DNA of 64,000 nucleotides. Origin: Gammaproteobacteria bacterium. Its GTDB lineage: Bacteria > Pseudomonadota > Gammaproteobacteria > UBA4575. Location of the stretch: positions 893,616 to 957,615 of the forward strand of contig CP046178.1 in NCBI GenBank assembly GCA_014075255.1, in the 5' to 3' direction. The position numbers and the translations under genes were made by a program. Below the pieces are notes generated by a model, which saw only the letters and a list, made by a program, of their open reading frames with translations, ran no database searches and was not told the DNA's origin. This document shows positions 17,230-25,373 of the stretch, piece after piece. Positions within the stretch are counted from its first letter, which is position 1. Every line of letters begins with the position of its first letter.

Positions 17230-18050
17230 GCATACTAGACGTCCCTTATGCCGCACCTAAGACTATTATATTTGATTGGCATGCAACTTTAGTCGACACA
17301 CACGATGCAATGTATTACGCCATAGATGAGGTCTTACCAAAGCTTGAAGAACTTGGGCTAGCTGATCAACTCATTGATATCGAAGAAAGTAAAACAATCG
17401 ATGATGCAAAGCTTGTTAAATATGTAAAAGAACAACGCAAGTTACACCCAAAAATCAAAGAAGCTCGCAAAATATCAAGAACAGATATTTTTGAAATTTT
17501 ATTTGGAACTAATAAAGAAGCAAAAAAAGCTGCCCATAAGGCTTTTGATCACGCTTACCGTAATCATTTTGGCAAAGTAACTGCAATTGAACTGCGGTTT
17601 GAAAATGTACTAAACGAGCTCAAAACCATGGGTATAATTCTTGCTGTACTTACCAATAGAAAACGCGAATTCATGGAAAAAGAAATAACCTGCGTAGATG
17701 GTCACGATTGGTCGCACTTTTTTAGCGCAGTAGTCTGTGGAGACGATGTAGAACATCGCAAACCTCATCCAGATTTAATCCTAAAAACGCTAGAAGAATT
17801 AAATATTAAGCCAGGCACACACGCATGGTACGTGGGAGACAGTACAACGGATATTATCTCTGCAAGAGAAGCAAACGTAACCGCAATTTTTTACAATGGT
17901 GCAAATTGGGATCAGGAATGGATTGATAAAATCTTCCCTGGTACAACTAAGCACCCTCATCAGCCAGATTGTGTAGTGAATAACAGCCTAGAGCTTCTAG
18001 GACTTGCAAAAAAATATTTAGATAACAATAGTATCATTGAACATATATGA
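17226..18050 (+). CDS. HAD-family hydrolase with altered motif I
   Basis: 274 residues. HAD motifs: IIFDWHATLVDTH (nucleophile Asp17), VLTNRK (motif II Thr), RKPHPD (motif III Lys) and WYVGDSTTDIISARE (motif IV acidic pair). The second motif-I Asp, normally the acid/base in phosphatases, is His19 here (D-W-H-A-T), so ordinary phosphatase chemistry is doubtful. Cap region about 30-125 is helical. Substrate unknown. Overlaps both neighbours, so it belongs to a tight operon with the TMEM220-like gene. Confidence 0.88.
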   Translation: MSILDVPYAAPKTIIFDWHATLVDTHDAMYYAIDEVLPKLEELGLADQLIDIEESKTIDDAKLVKYVKEQRKLHPKIKEARKISRTDIFEILFGTNKEAKKAAHKAFDHAYRNHFGKVTAIELRFENVLNELKTMGIILAVLTNRKREFMEKEITCVDGHDWSHFFSAVVCGDDVEHRKPHPDLILKTLEELNIKPGTHAWYVGDSTTDIISAREANVTAIFYNGANWDQEWIDKIFPGTTKHPHQPDCVVNNSLELLGLAKKYLDNNSIIEHI

Positions 18051-18081
18051 TCGACTCACAGTAGAAAACAACACAACAAAT

Positions 18082-18624
18082 ATGACAACCCAAAATACAG
18101 AAGGCGTTTTAATTAGCCAATCCGTTGCAATCTTAATTGATGGCAACAATATCGAACGAAGTATTCATAGTGAGACTGGTGATGAAAACTCCATGCTCAA
18201 TTTTGACACTCTTATCCCTAGACTACTTGATAATCGTGGTTTAAGTAGACTCGTGTATTTTCGTGAGGGCAAACAAATTTCACATAAGCTAAAAGAACGT
18301 TTACATGAATTTTACCATGGCTCTGTCCGTCCTTGTCATAAAAGCGCAGACATTCCACTTTCAATCAAGGCTACTCAGGTAGCCAGTAAAGTAGATACCA
18401 TCATTATCATGTCAGGTGATTCTGACTTTATCGAACTAGTGCGTCATCTTAAAGCTGAAGGAGTGCGAGTTGAAATTGCCGCAGTACCCAGCACGACTTC
18501 AAAACTATTAATAGAAGAAGCAGATTACTTCCATGCTCTCAACAAAGAGTTTTGGTTTACATTGGGCCCCAAAAGAAGCAAACGAAAAGCGCCGCAAAAA
18601 AAGAAATCCAGTCGCTCTACATAA
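18082..18624 (+). CDS. NYN-domain (LabA/DUF88) putative ribonuclease
   Basis: About 180 residues from the ATG at 18082; a TTG reading from 18037 overlapping the HAD gene is less likely. NYN/PIN-like acidic residues are seen in VAILIDGNNIER and IIIMSGDSDFIELVRHLK. A basic C-terminal tail (KRSKRKAPQKKKSSR) suits RNA binding. NYN proteins are Mg2+-dependent nucleases or RNA-processing factors; target unknown. Confidence 0.88.
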   Translation: MTTQNTEGVLISQSVAILIDGNNIERSIHSETGDENSMLNFDTLIPRLLDNRGLSRLVYFREGKQISHKLKERLHEFYHGSVRPCHKSADIPLSIKATQVASKVDTIIIMSGDSDFIELVRHLKAEGVRVEIAAVPSTTSKLLIEEADYFHALNKEFWFTLGPKRSKRKAPQKKKSSRST

Positions 18625-18635
18625 TCATAACTAAA

Positions 18636-19022
18636 CTATTCAGGCTCACCTTGCCAAAGCATTTCATAACCGATCTCATACGCTTCTTTTGCATAAGATC
18701 CTAAGGCTTCAAATTTCTCTTTAAATACAGAATCTGCATGGGATTTTTCATGCTGCTCAAATGAGTTCCAATAAGTCACAATTGCAATGTGATCCTGTGT
18801 CTGCTTTATTGAAGCAATAGAACCTTCATCCGATACAAAACCAGAAAATTTGTATACCTGACCTCCAATAAAGCCACCTTTATCATCACCATACTTATTT
18901 TTTACAACATTACACATTTCACCCAATGCAAGCTGTACATCTTCATCAGATACGCCTTCTTTAAGCTTAACAACGTTATATAACATGACGCATCCAAACG
19001 GAATGCTAAGAGGATTAAACAT
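18636..19022 (-). CDS. Putative monooxygenase-like/ABM-fold protein
   Basis: 128 residues from the ATG at 19022, chosen because AGGAG lies 6 bp upstream. A start at 18986 (MLYNVVKLKEG) would fit the fold better but lacks a ribosome site. The pattern of a short ferredoxin-like alpha/beta domain with HIAIVTYWNSFEQHEKSH resembles the antibiotic-biosynthesis-monooxygenase (dimeric alpha-beta barrel) superfamily. Convergent with the NYN gene. Function unknown. Confidence 0.65.
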   Translation of the reverse strand: MFNPLSIPFGCVMLYNVVKLKEGVSDEDVQLALGEMCNVVKNKYGDDKGGFIGGQVYKFSGFVSDEGSIASIKQTQDHIAIVTYWNSFEQHEKSHADSVFKEKFEALGSYAKEAYEIGYEMLWQGEPE

Positions 19023-19172
19023 CAAGATCTCCTAATTAATTACTATTATCAATCATATATATAAGTCTACATGTCGCCATTTTCATTATCCATAAATTGC
19101 TAAATTCATAGACTTAGTAATCACATAGAGATATGATTTTTATTCTATCCAATAAAAAAAGTGAGAATAAAA

Positions 19173-19610
19173 ATGGGATTATTTGATTTTGCAAAAGAAT
19201 TCGGCAAAAAATTGTTTGGCAAAGACGACGATGCCGCGGAAAAAATTTCACAACATATTCAGGAATCTAATCCAGGTGTTGATCCATTTAGCGTTGCATT
19301 TGAAGATGGAAAAGTAACACTGGCTGGAAATGCCTCGAGCATGGAAGCCTATGAAAAAGCCGTTCTCATGGCAGGTAATGTCAAAGGTGTAACCGAAGTA
19401 TCTGCTGAAGGTCTTATGGTCCCAGCATCAGAAATTGAAGCTAAGGTTGAATATTATGTAATTGAAAGTGGCGATTCTCTATCTAAAATTGCTAAGCAGT
19501 ACTACGGCAACGCAATGGATTACCCTAAAATATTTGAAGCAAATCGCGAAGTTATTAAAGACCCAGATTTAATCTATCCAGGACAGAAAATTCGCATTCC
19601 TCTCGATTAA
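19173..19610 (+). CDS. BON-LysM protein, YgaU/Kbp-like
   Basis: 145 residues from the ATG at 19173 (MGLFDFAKEFGKKLFG). Residues about 25-85 form a BON domain (VDPFSVAFEDGKVTLAGNA), and 95-145 a LysM domain (YYVIESGDSLSKIAKQYYG to YPGQKIRIPLD). No signal peptide. E. coli Kbp/YgaU with the same architecture binds K+ and responds to salt stress. Monocistronic, with a strong terminator after it. Confidence 0.92.
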   Translation: MGLFDFAKEFGKKLFGKDDDAAEKISQHIQESNPGVDPFSVAFEDGKVTLAGNASSMEAYEKAVLMAGNVKGVTEVSAEGLMVPASEIEAKVEYYVIESGDSLSKIAKQYYGNAMDYPKIFEANREVIKDPDLIYPGQKIRIPLD

Positions 19611-19615
19611 AATCA

Positions 19616-19654
19616 AATCGACCCCTGCATTAAGATTGCGGGGGTCGATTATTT
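19616..19654 (+). terminator. Bidirectional hairpin terminator
   Basis: AATCGACCCC (19616-19625) and GGGGTCGATT (19641-19650) form a perfect 10-bp GC-rich stem. T-rich sequence follows in both directions, so it can stop the LysM gene and anything arriving from the right. Confidence 0.85.
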
Positions 19655-19934
19655 GTCAATTAGCTCATCACTAAGAATTTACTATCTGAACTTAGTGCTA
19701 GAACCACATCTGCACTCACTTTCATTCCGCCTGGACTAATATATCCTGCTGTTCCTGAAGCCTGCTAACCATCGTTTTTATTCTCTATTTTACTTATTGC
19801 CGTCTAACACAGAATTCAGCAACTCTAAGGCTATATTTGCTGACTTAGACTTCAAATTAAGTAAAATCTAGAGCTTTATATATTTCAATGACATTCAGCC
19901 CTTATCTAACCTTTATACAATAATTCAAAATCCT
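19655..19934. other. Intergenic region with gene remnant
   Basis: Apart from the leftward remnant at 19660-19764, the interval ahead of the RDD gene is AT-rich and holds no further gene I can support. The RDD operon promoter should lie here. Confidence 0.4.
19660..19764 (-). pseudogene. Remnant C-terminus of a decayed gene
   Basis: Reading leftwards, 34 codons between an in-frame stop at 19765 and a stop at 19660 give a protein-like tail (GYISPGGMKVSADVVLALSS). No proper start or upstream continuation exists. It ends just before the bidirectional terminator, as a real gene would. Origin unknown; chance is possible for a piece this short. Confidence 0.35.
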
Positions 19935-20612
19935 ATGTTAGATACCATTCGCAAGTTTGAAGTGCCTGAAGGCGTTGACCTAGAGCTACGCTTGGCAGGT
20001 CCGGTGATTAGAATCAATGCGTGGTTAATAGATTTTATTATTCGCTCTGTTATTCAAACCGTTGCGTATTTCGTTCTTATATGGCTAGGAAGTATTGGCT
20101 GGGGATTAATCTTACTCTGCATCTTTATAGTAGAGTGGTTCTATCCTGTTCTATTTGAGCTGTATCAAGGCGCAACCCCCGGGAAGAAAACGCTCAACCT
20201 ATACGTCTGCCATGACGATGGGACGCCGGTAAATTGGCAGAGCTCTATGTTAAGAAATTTATTACGTGTAGCCGACTTTTTACCTTTTGGCTATGCCTTA
20301 GGCTTGCTTTCTATGTTCATAAATCGAGATTTTAAACGTCTCGGCGACATAGCTGCAGGTACTGTTGTGGTTTATCGCAATAACAAGAATTCAAAAATCA
20401 ATGTGCCCATAGAAGACCCCAACCCATTGCCTTTACCTCTAACGATTACCGAACAACGGTCTATCTTAGACTTTGCAGAACGACATGATTTTTTATCTGT
20501 TCCGCGTCAGCAAGAACTTAGCAATATCCTCAGCAATTTAACTTGCAAGGAAAATGATGCTTCAGTAAAAGAATTACATAAATATGCCAACTGGCTTTTA
20601 AAAGGTCAGTAA
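19935..20612 (+). CDS. RDD-family membrane protein
   Basis: 225 residues. Three hydrophobic segments in the first 150 residues; LRLAGPVIRINAWLIDFIIR is the start of an RDD domain and LGDIAAGTVVVY its typical end. The C-terminal 75 residues are soluble. It begins a rightward run of seven genes (RDD, SpoIIM-like, DUF4129 in two pieces, DUF4350, MoxR, DUF58) that is recurrent in proteobacteria; the function of the complex is not established. Confidence 0.9.
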   Translation: MLDTIRKFEVPEGVDLELRLAGPVIRINAWLIDFIIRSVIQTVAYFVLIWLGSIGWGLILLCIFIVEWFYPVLFELYQGATPGKKTLNLYVCHDDGTPVNWQSSMLRNLLRVADFLPFGYALGLLSMFINRDFKRLGDIAAGTVVVYRNNKNSKINVPIEDPNPLPLPLTITEQRSILDFAERHDFLSVPRQQELSNILSNLTCKENDASVKELHKYANWLLKGQ

Positions 20613-20614
20613 AA

Positions 20615-21604
20615 ATGAAACAGATTCAATTTGAAAATAAATACAATTCTTTTTGGGAAATGTTTGAGCATCTAGTTAATGATCTTGGGAAAAATAAGAA
20701 AAACCAGACTTCAAACCTACTAGAACGCTACAAATTCCCTAAACACTATCGAGAAGTATGCAATCACTTTGCCATAGCTAAGCAAAGGCATTACAGCCCT
20801 ATTCTTACTGAGCATTTACATACTCTAGTGTTAAAGGGTCATGAACAAATTTATCGTAATAAAACAGTTTGGTTATGGAGAGTTGTAGAGTTTTTATCTA
20901 GCGATTTTCCTAGCTTATTGCGCAAACACTATAAGATTTTCTGGTTAGCAACCATGCTGTTTTATCTTCCAGCTATCACAATGGGCTTGGCCTGTTTCAA
21001 GAACAGCGAAGTTATTTATAGTGTAATGGATCAATCTTCTGTAGCAGATATGGAATATATGTATGACCCAGAAAACAAAAGTGTAGGACGTAACGAAAAC
21101 CGGCAAGCTGACACTGACATTATGATGTTTGGTTACTATATATTTAATAATATATCAGTTGGATTTCGCACTTTTGCGAGCGGCATCCTCTTAGGTATTG
21201 GTTCATTATTCTTTTTATTTTATAACGGCTTGGTAATCGGTGGCGTGTCTGGTTACCTCACTAGCTTAGGCTTTACTGAAACCTTTTGGTCTTTTGTTTC
21301 TGGTCACGGATCATTTGAGCTTACTGCAATTGTCATTTGCGGCATGGCAGGCCTATTACTTGCAAAACCTATATTTTCTCCAGGCAATATGAAACGTGCC
21401 GATGCTTTAAAAGTCATTGCTAAAGATTCAATTCAGTTGGTCATGGGCGCAGCATTAATGTTAGTTGTTGCAGCATTTATAGAAGCATTTTGGTCACCCT
21501 CTTCGTTTATAGACACAAGCATCAAATATATTGTTGCAGCAATATTGTGGGCAATTGTGATTACTTATTTTACTTTTGCGGGTCGAAGTTCGAATGCAAG
21601 TTGA
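20615..21604 (+). CDS. SpoIIM-like (DUF95) membrane protein
   Basis: 329 residues with about five membrane segments. FGYYIFNNISVGFRTFASGILLGIGSLFFLFYNGLVIGGVSGY in part, and SGHGSFELTAIVICGMAGL, are diagnostic of the stage II sporulation protein M/DUF95 family. Starts 3 bp after the RDD gene; its end overlaps the next start by 11 bp. In non-sporulating bacteria the role is unknown, but it always travels with RDD, MoxR and DUF58 genes. Confidence 0.9.
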   Translation: MKQIQFENKYNSFWEMFEHLVNDLGKNKKNQTSNLLERYKFPKHYREVCNHFAIAKQRHYSPILTEHLHTLVLKGHEQIYRNKTVWLWRVVEFLSSDFPSLLRKHYKIFWLATMLFYLPAITMGLACFKNSEVIYSVMDQSSVADMEYMYDPENKSVGRNENRQADTDIMMFGYYIFNNISVGFRTFASGILLGIGSLFFLFYNGLVIGGVSGYLTSLGFTETFWSFVSGHGSFELTAIVICGMAGLLLAKPIFSPGNMKRADALKVIAKDSIQLVMGAALMLVVAAFIEAFWSPSSFIDTSIKYIVAAILWAIVITYFTFAGRSSNAS

Positions 21605-22610
21605 AGATTTAGCTATTACTTTGCGCAATCGTTCCAATTGGGAAGCAATCGATTTAGGTTTTGCGTTAGCGAGACAATGGTTCTTAAGATTATGGGGCGC
21701 CTGGTTGATTGCTGCGTTTCCCATTTTCATTATCGTCATGATATTGACATATGCGGTAAATGATGAATTGTTTAATTCATTAATATTCATTTTATTCTGG
21801 TGGTGCAAACCTTTATATGAACAGCCATTACTATATATTTTAAGTCGTCAACTATTTTCAGAATCAGTTGCCTTGCAAGATATTTTTAAAAATTACCTCA
21901 AAGTGATAAAACCTCAGCTAGGCGCCCTATTACTATGGAGAAGATTAAGCTTAAGTCGTTCATTTAATAACCCTGTTGCCATGTTAGAAAGCATTAAAGG
22001 TAAACAGCGTCGCACCAGACTTAGCGTATTGCACTCACAACAGAGCAGCGCAAGCCAATGGTTAACCATCGTTTGTGTACACTTAGAACTTCTACTTTAC
22101 CTCTCATTTCTGTTTTTTATGTTTGCTCTAGTACCCTCCGAACTAATGGATGGCTTTACAATACTTGAGTTATTTGATGAAGAAAATTTACTATTAATTA
22201 CCATCACGAACATCGCTTATTTTATTGCTATCTCCATCATAGCGCCCATCTATGTAGCAGCAGGATTTGCTCTGTACATTACAAGACGCGTAAAACTCGA
22301 AGGCTGGGACATTGAACTTGCTTTTAAACAAATGAAAAATCGCATCGAAGGTAACAAGAAAACAAAAACTAAGCCTCTTAACTCTGTATTAGCCAGTTTT
22401 CCGCTCGTAGCGTGCCTTCTTTTTACTGCATTTTCTCCAACCCAAAGTTATGCAAATGACAAGCTCTCCGTAACAAAAGAAACGGCTAAAACTTCCATAG
22501 AAGAAGTGCTAAACGTAAAGACTTTGGCAAAAAAACTACCAAAATGGAATGGACTTATGTTGGCTCTGCTACTGATAATGATGAAGAAAAAGACTCACCC
22601 GAGTGGTTAG
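21594..22610 (+). CDS. DUF4129-protein N-terminal part (membrane), 0-frame product
   Basis: 338 residues from the ATG at 21594 (MQVEDLAITLRNRSNWEAIDLG). At least four membrane segments. The ORF runs past an A-heptamer at 22529-22535 and then shows a poor tail (LMLALLLIMMKKKTHPSG) unlike the rest. The DUF4129 domain continues in the -1 frame. As I recall, homologous proteins are a single chain of about 500 residues, so this and the next entry are probably one gene interrupted by a frameshift or expressed by programmed slippage. Confidence 0.8.
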   Translation: MQVEDLAITLRNRSNWEAIDLGFALARQWFLRLWGAWLIAAFPIFIIVMILTYAVNDELFNSLIFILFWWCKPLYEQPLLYILSRQLFSESVALQDIFKNYLKVIKPQLGALLLWRRLSLSRSFNNPVAMLESIKGKQRRTRLSVLHSQQSSASQWLTIVCVHLELLLYLSFLFFMFALVPSELMDGFTILELFDEENLLLITITNIAYFIAISIIAPIYVAAGFALYITRRVKLEGWDIELAFKQMKNRIEGNKKTKTKPLNSVLASFPLVACLLFTAFSPTQSYANDKLSVTKETAKTSIEEVLNVKTLAKKLPKWNGLMLALLLIMMKKKTHPSG

Positions 22611-23161
22611 AGAAATTCTTAAAATGGCTGTTCGGTAATTTTATTGACGGCGATGCAAGCTCTGGTCTGAAAATTTTTGAAATAGTGATATGGCTTGCCG
22701 TTGCGGTCATAGTCGTTTGGCTAATCAACAAATATTCACATTGGTTAAGCTGGATAAATCTACAACCCCGCTTAAGTAAAAAGGCCAAATCTATACCTAA
22801 TATAATTTTAGGCATGGATATCACTCAAGAATCTTTGCCTGATGATGTCTTGGCTACATTTTCCAATTATATAAACAACAAACAGTATAGAGAAGCCTTG
22901 AGCTTATTATATAGAGCTACTCTCTCAGCCATTATTCATCGAGGTGATATTGATATTCCTACCAGTGCTACAGAACGAGAATGCAGTAATATGATCGCCG
23001 ACAAACGCAGTAAAGATGAGTCTAACTTCTTTAAGGCGCTGACAAACGCTTGGGTGATGCTTGCCTATGCGGATCGTTCCCCATCCGTTGAAACTTTATC
23101 TCACTTGCGTGAAGGATGGACTAGACATTACCAAAACAGCGAATACAAGGAGAACTCATGA
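22544..23161 (+). CDS. DUF4129-protein C-terminal part, -1 frame
   Basis: 205 residues from an ATG at 22544, though family-like sequence (DFGKKTTK) extends upstream of this ATG in the same frame to about 22520. One membrane helix (IVIWLAVAVIVVWLI) and a C-terminal DUF4129 domain (YREALSLLYRATLSAIIHRG, TERECSNMI). No ribosome site precedes the ATG, which supports synthesis as a continuation of the upstream ORF. Overlaps the DUF4350 gene by 4 bp. Confidence 0.8.
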   Translation: MEWTYVGSATDNDEEKDSPEWLEKFLKWLFGNFIDGDASSGLKIFEIVIWLAVAVIVVWLINKYSHWLSWINLQPRLSKKAKSIPNIILGMDITQESLPDDVLATFSNYINNKQYREALSLLYRATLSAIIHRGDIDIPTSATERECSNMIADKRSKDESNFFKALTNAWVMLAYADRSPSVETLSHLREGWTRHYQNSEYKENS

Positions 23162-24357
23162 CAAATGATCGTCGTGTAGTTGCTTTACTTCTTGTAGGAC
23201 TATTAGCCATTTTCTCTACCTTGACTATAAAATGGTTTTTCAACAACTTTGAAAAAAAAGAAGTGGTAAAAAGCACTGGATATTCGGCGGAAGCTAGGCG
23301 CAATAAGTTTCTAGCAGCGGAATACTATTTGCGAAATTTAGGTCGTGAAGTAGAAAGCGACAGTAATCGTGCGCGATTATTGGAAACGCATGAGAGCTAT
23401 CAAACTATATTAATCAATGATTATGGTCCTAAACTCTCTCCTACACATTTTAAAAAACTTAAACAATGGATTGAAAATGGCGGACACCTGATATTTACTG
23501 CTAACAATTTTCAATACAGCTATGATGATGAAGATGAGTATATTGAAAATGATTTTAAAAATAATCAGCTACTAAATGAATACGGAATTCTTCCCAGTTA
23601 CACTAATTTTGATGAAAATAACGAAAACAGCGACAATGACAATGAAGATAATAATATTTCAAACTATATACTCCGTGACAATACAGAAATAAGCATAGAC
23701 TTTTCTTCCTCAACTCAACTCTTAGACACCGCCAATTCTGCAACACTTTCATTAAGTGACCATTACGGCACTCATTTAATACAGCTTGATATTGGTGAAG
23801 GAAAGTTAACCGTACTGAGCGATAACTATTTATTAAGTAATAATTATATTGGTGAGCATGATCATGCATATTTATTATCATCATTAGTCGAAATTAATAA
23901 TTCAACAAGTAAAAAAATACTTTTACTTTATAACAACCAGTCGGATTCAATTTTTACATTAATCTGGAAACATGGGAGAGAAGCATGCATTGCCTTTCTC
24001 GCTTTTCTAGTTCTAGGATTATGGTCATTACGCAATAGACTCGGACCTATAATGCCTGTTATTAATTATTCAAATCGAAACATCACAGAACACTTAACCG
24101 CAATTGCACGATTTAGTTGGCGACAAGATCATGGCATACACTTGCTTAACCAGAGCCGTATCGCATGTGAGAATGCTATGCTAAAAAGATATCCAACATT
24201 AAAGCAGATGTCTACTCTAGAACGCCTACACCACATTTCAGATATATTAGATATTGAAGCTAAAAAAGTGCATAGCGCACTTTATTTCGAACCCAAATCA
24301 ACCAATGAATTCATCAACTCATCACATTACTTGCAAAAATTATGGATACTTCAATGA
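23158..24357 (+). CDS. DUF4350-domain membrane protein
   Basis: 399 residues. N-terminal helix (VVALLLVGLLAIFSTLTI), a periplasmic domain with the DUF4350 pattern (NKFLAAEYYLRNLGREVES, LKQWIENGGHLIFTANNF), then a second helix near residue 275 (ACIAFLAFLVLGLWSLR) and a cytoplasmic helical tail. An acidic Asn/Asp/Glu-rich insertion (about 155-172) interrupts the domain. ATGA overlap with the DUF4129 gene and overlap with MoxR show tight coupling. Confidence 0.88.
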   Translation: MTNDRRVVALLLVGLLAIFSTLTIKWFFNNFEKKEVVKSTGYSAEARRNKFLAAEYYLRNLGREVESDSNRARLLETHESYQTILINDYGPKLSPTHFKKLKQWIENGGHLIFTANNFQYSYDDEDEYIENDFKNNQLLNEYGILPSYTNFDENNENSDNDNEDNNISNYILRDNTEISIDFSSSTQLLDTANSATLSLSDHYGTHLIQLDIGEGKLTVLSDNYLLSNNYIGEHDHAYLLSSLVEINNSTSKKILLLYNNQSDSIFTLIWKHGREACIAFLAFLVLGLWSLRNRLGPIMPVINYSNRNITEHLTAIARFSWRQDHGIHLLNQSRIACENAMLKRYPTLKQMSTLERLHHISDILDIEAKKVHSALYFEPKSTNEFINSSHYLQKLWILQ

Positions 24358-25346
24358 ATGATAATACAAGCCACGAGAGCAACAATATTGATTTACAAGC
24401 TACCGGCGAACAAATCAAAAAACTGGAAACTGCTATTTCTTTAGCCGTTGTAGGACAACGCGATGTCGTCAAACAAATTCTTGTAACGCTTATTGCTGCT
24501 GGTCATGCTTTAATTGAAGGCGTACCCGGAACAGGTAAAACCTTATTAGTAAGATCTTTAGCTACTGCAGTTGGCGGAAAATTCAGTCGCGTGCAATTCA
24601 CACCAGATTTGATGCCTAGCGATGTTACCGGTCATGTCATGTACGACATGAAAACAACAGAATTTAAAGTAAGGCGCGGCCCTGTATTTTGCAATTTTCT
24701 GTTAGCAGATGAAATCAACCGCGCTCCTGCAAAAACGCAATCTTCTTTGCTAGAAGTCATGCAAGAACAACAAGTGACAATTGAAGGTGAATCATTTCAA
24801 CTTAATGACCCTTTTTTAGTACTGGCAACACAAAATCCGATTGAACAAGAAGGCACTTACCCATTGCCGGAAGCGCAATTAGATCGTTTTTTACTAAAAA
24901 TTAAAATTGATTACCCTAACCATGAAGATGAAGTCAGTATTGTTAAACAAGTCACCTCGCAAAGCATTGGTGACAAACTTGATGTTTCTGCTGTAAAACA
25001 ACAACTGACACCAGAACAAGTCGTTGCCTTACAACAAGCAGCAGCCAAATTACATATTGATGAACAAATCATTCAATACACTGTCCGTATCGCTTCTGCT
25101 ACTAGAAATCGCAATGGTATAGATATCGGCTCTGGCCCACGAGGCAGTATTGCATTATTGCGTGCTGCACGTGCCAACGCTTTGATTAACGGTAATAGCT
25201 TTGTTACACCAGATGATGTGAAATCGGTCGCCCCTAATGTTTTACGCCACCGTATAGTTCTTAATGCAGATCTAGAAATTGAAGGCTATCCTGTTGATAA
25301 AGTCATAGATGACATTCTAAAAGAAGTCGATGCGCCTAGAATATAA
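24342..25346 (+). CDS. MoxR-family AAA+ ATPase
   Basis: 334 residues. Walker A is GVPGTGKTLLVRSLA, Walker B is FLLADEINRAPAKTQSSLLE, sensor 1 is VLATQNPIEQEGTYPLPEAQLDRF, and a C-terminal lid has GPRGSIALLRAARANAL. MoxR ATPases act as chaperones for metal or cofactor insertion and complex assembly, usually with a DUF58 partner, which follows after 27 bp. In methylotrophs a relative helps mature methanol dehydrogenase, but the gene context here is the RDD/SpoIIM cluster instead. Confidence 0.95.
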   Translation: MDTSMNDNTSHESNNIDLQATGEQIKKLETAISLAVVGQRDVVKQILVTLIAAGHALIEGVPGTGKTLLVRSLATAVGGKFSRVQFTPDLMPSDVTGHVMYDMKTTEFKVRRGPVFCNFLLADEINRAPAKTQSSLLEVMQEQQVTIEGESFQLNDPFLVLATQNPIEQEGTYPLPEAQLDRFLLKIKIDYPNHEDEVSIVKQVTSQSIGDKLDVSAVKQQLTPEQVVALQQAAAKLHIDEQIIQYTVRIASATRNRNGIDIGSGPRGSIALLRAARANALINGNSFVTPDDVKSVAPNVLRHRIVLNADLEIEGYPVDKVIDDILKEVDAPRI

Positions 25347-25373
25347 GAATCTGTGAGCCAATAATTCCTTAAT

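Noticed and set aside
20615-21604. SpoIIM-like gene as a sign of sporulation
   Set aside because: DUF95 proteins are common in non-sporulating bacteria next to RDD/MoxR/DUF58; the other genes are gammaproteobacterial.
24342-25346. MoxR as evidence for a methanol dehydrogenase operon
   Set aside because: Neighbours are RDD, SpoIIM, DUF4129, DUF4350 and DUF58; no mxa or xox genes occur in the window.
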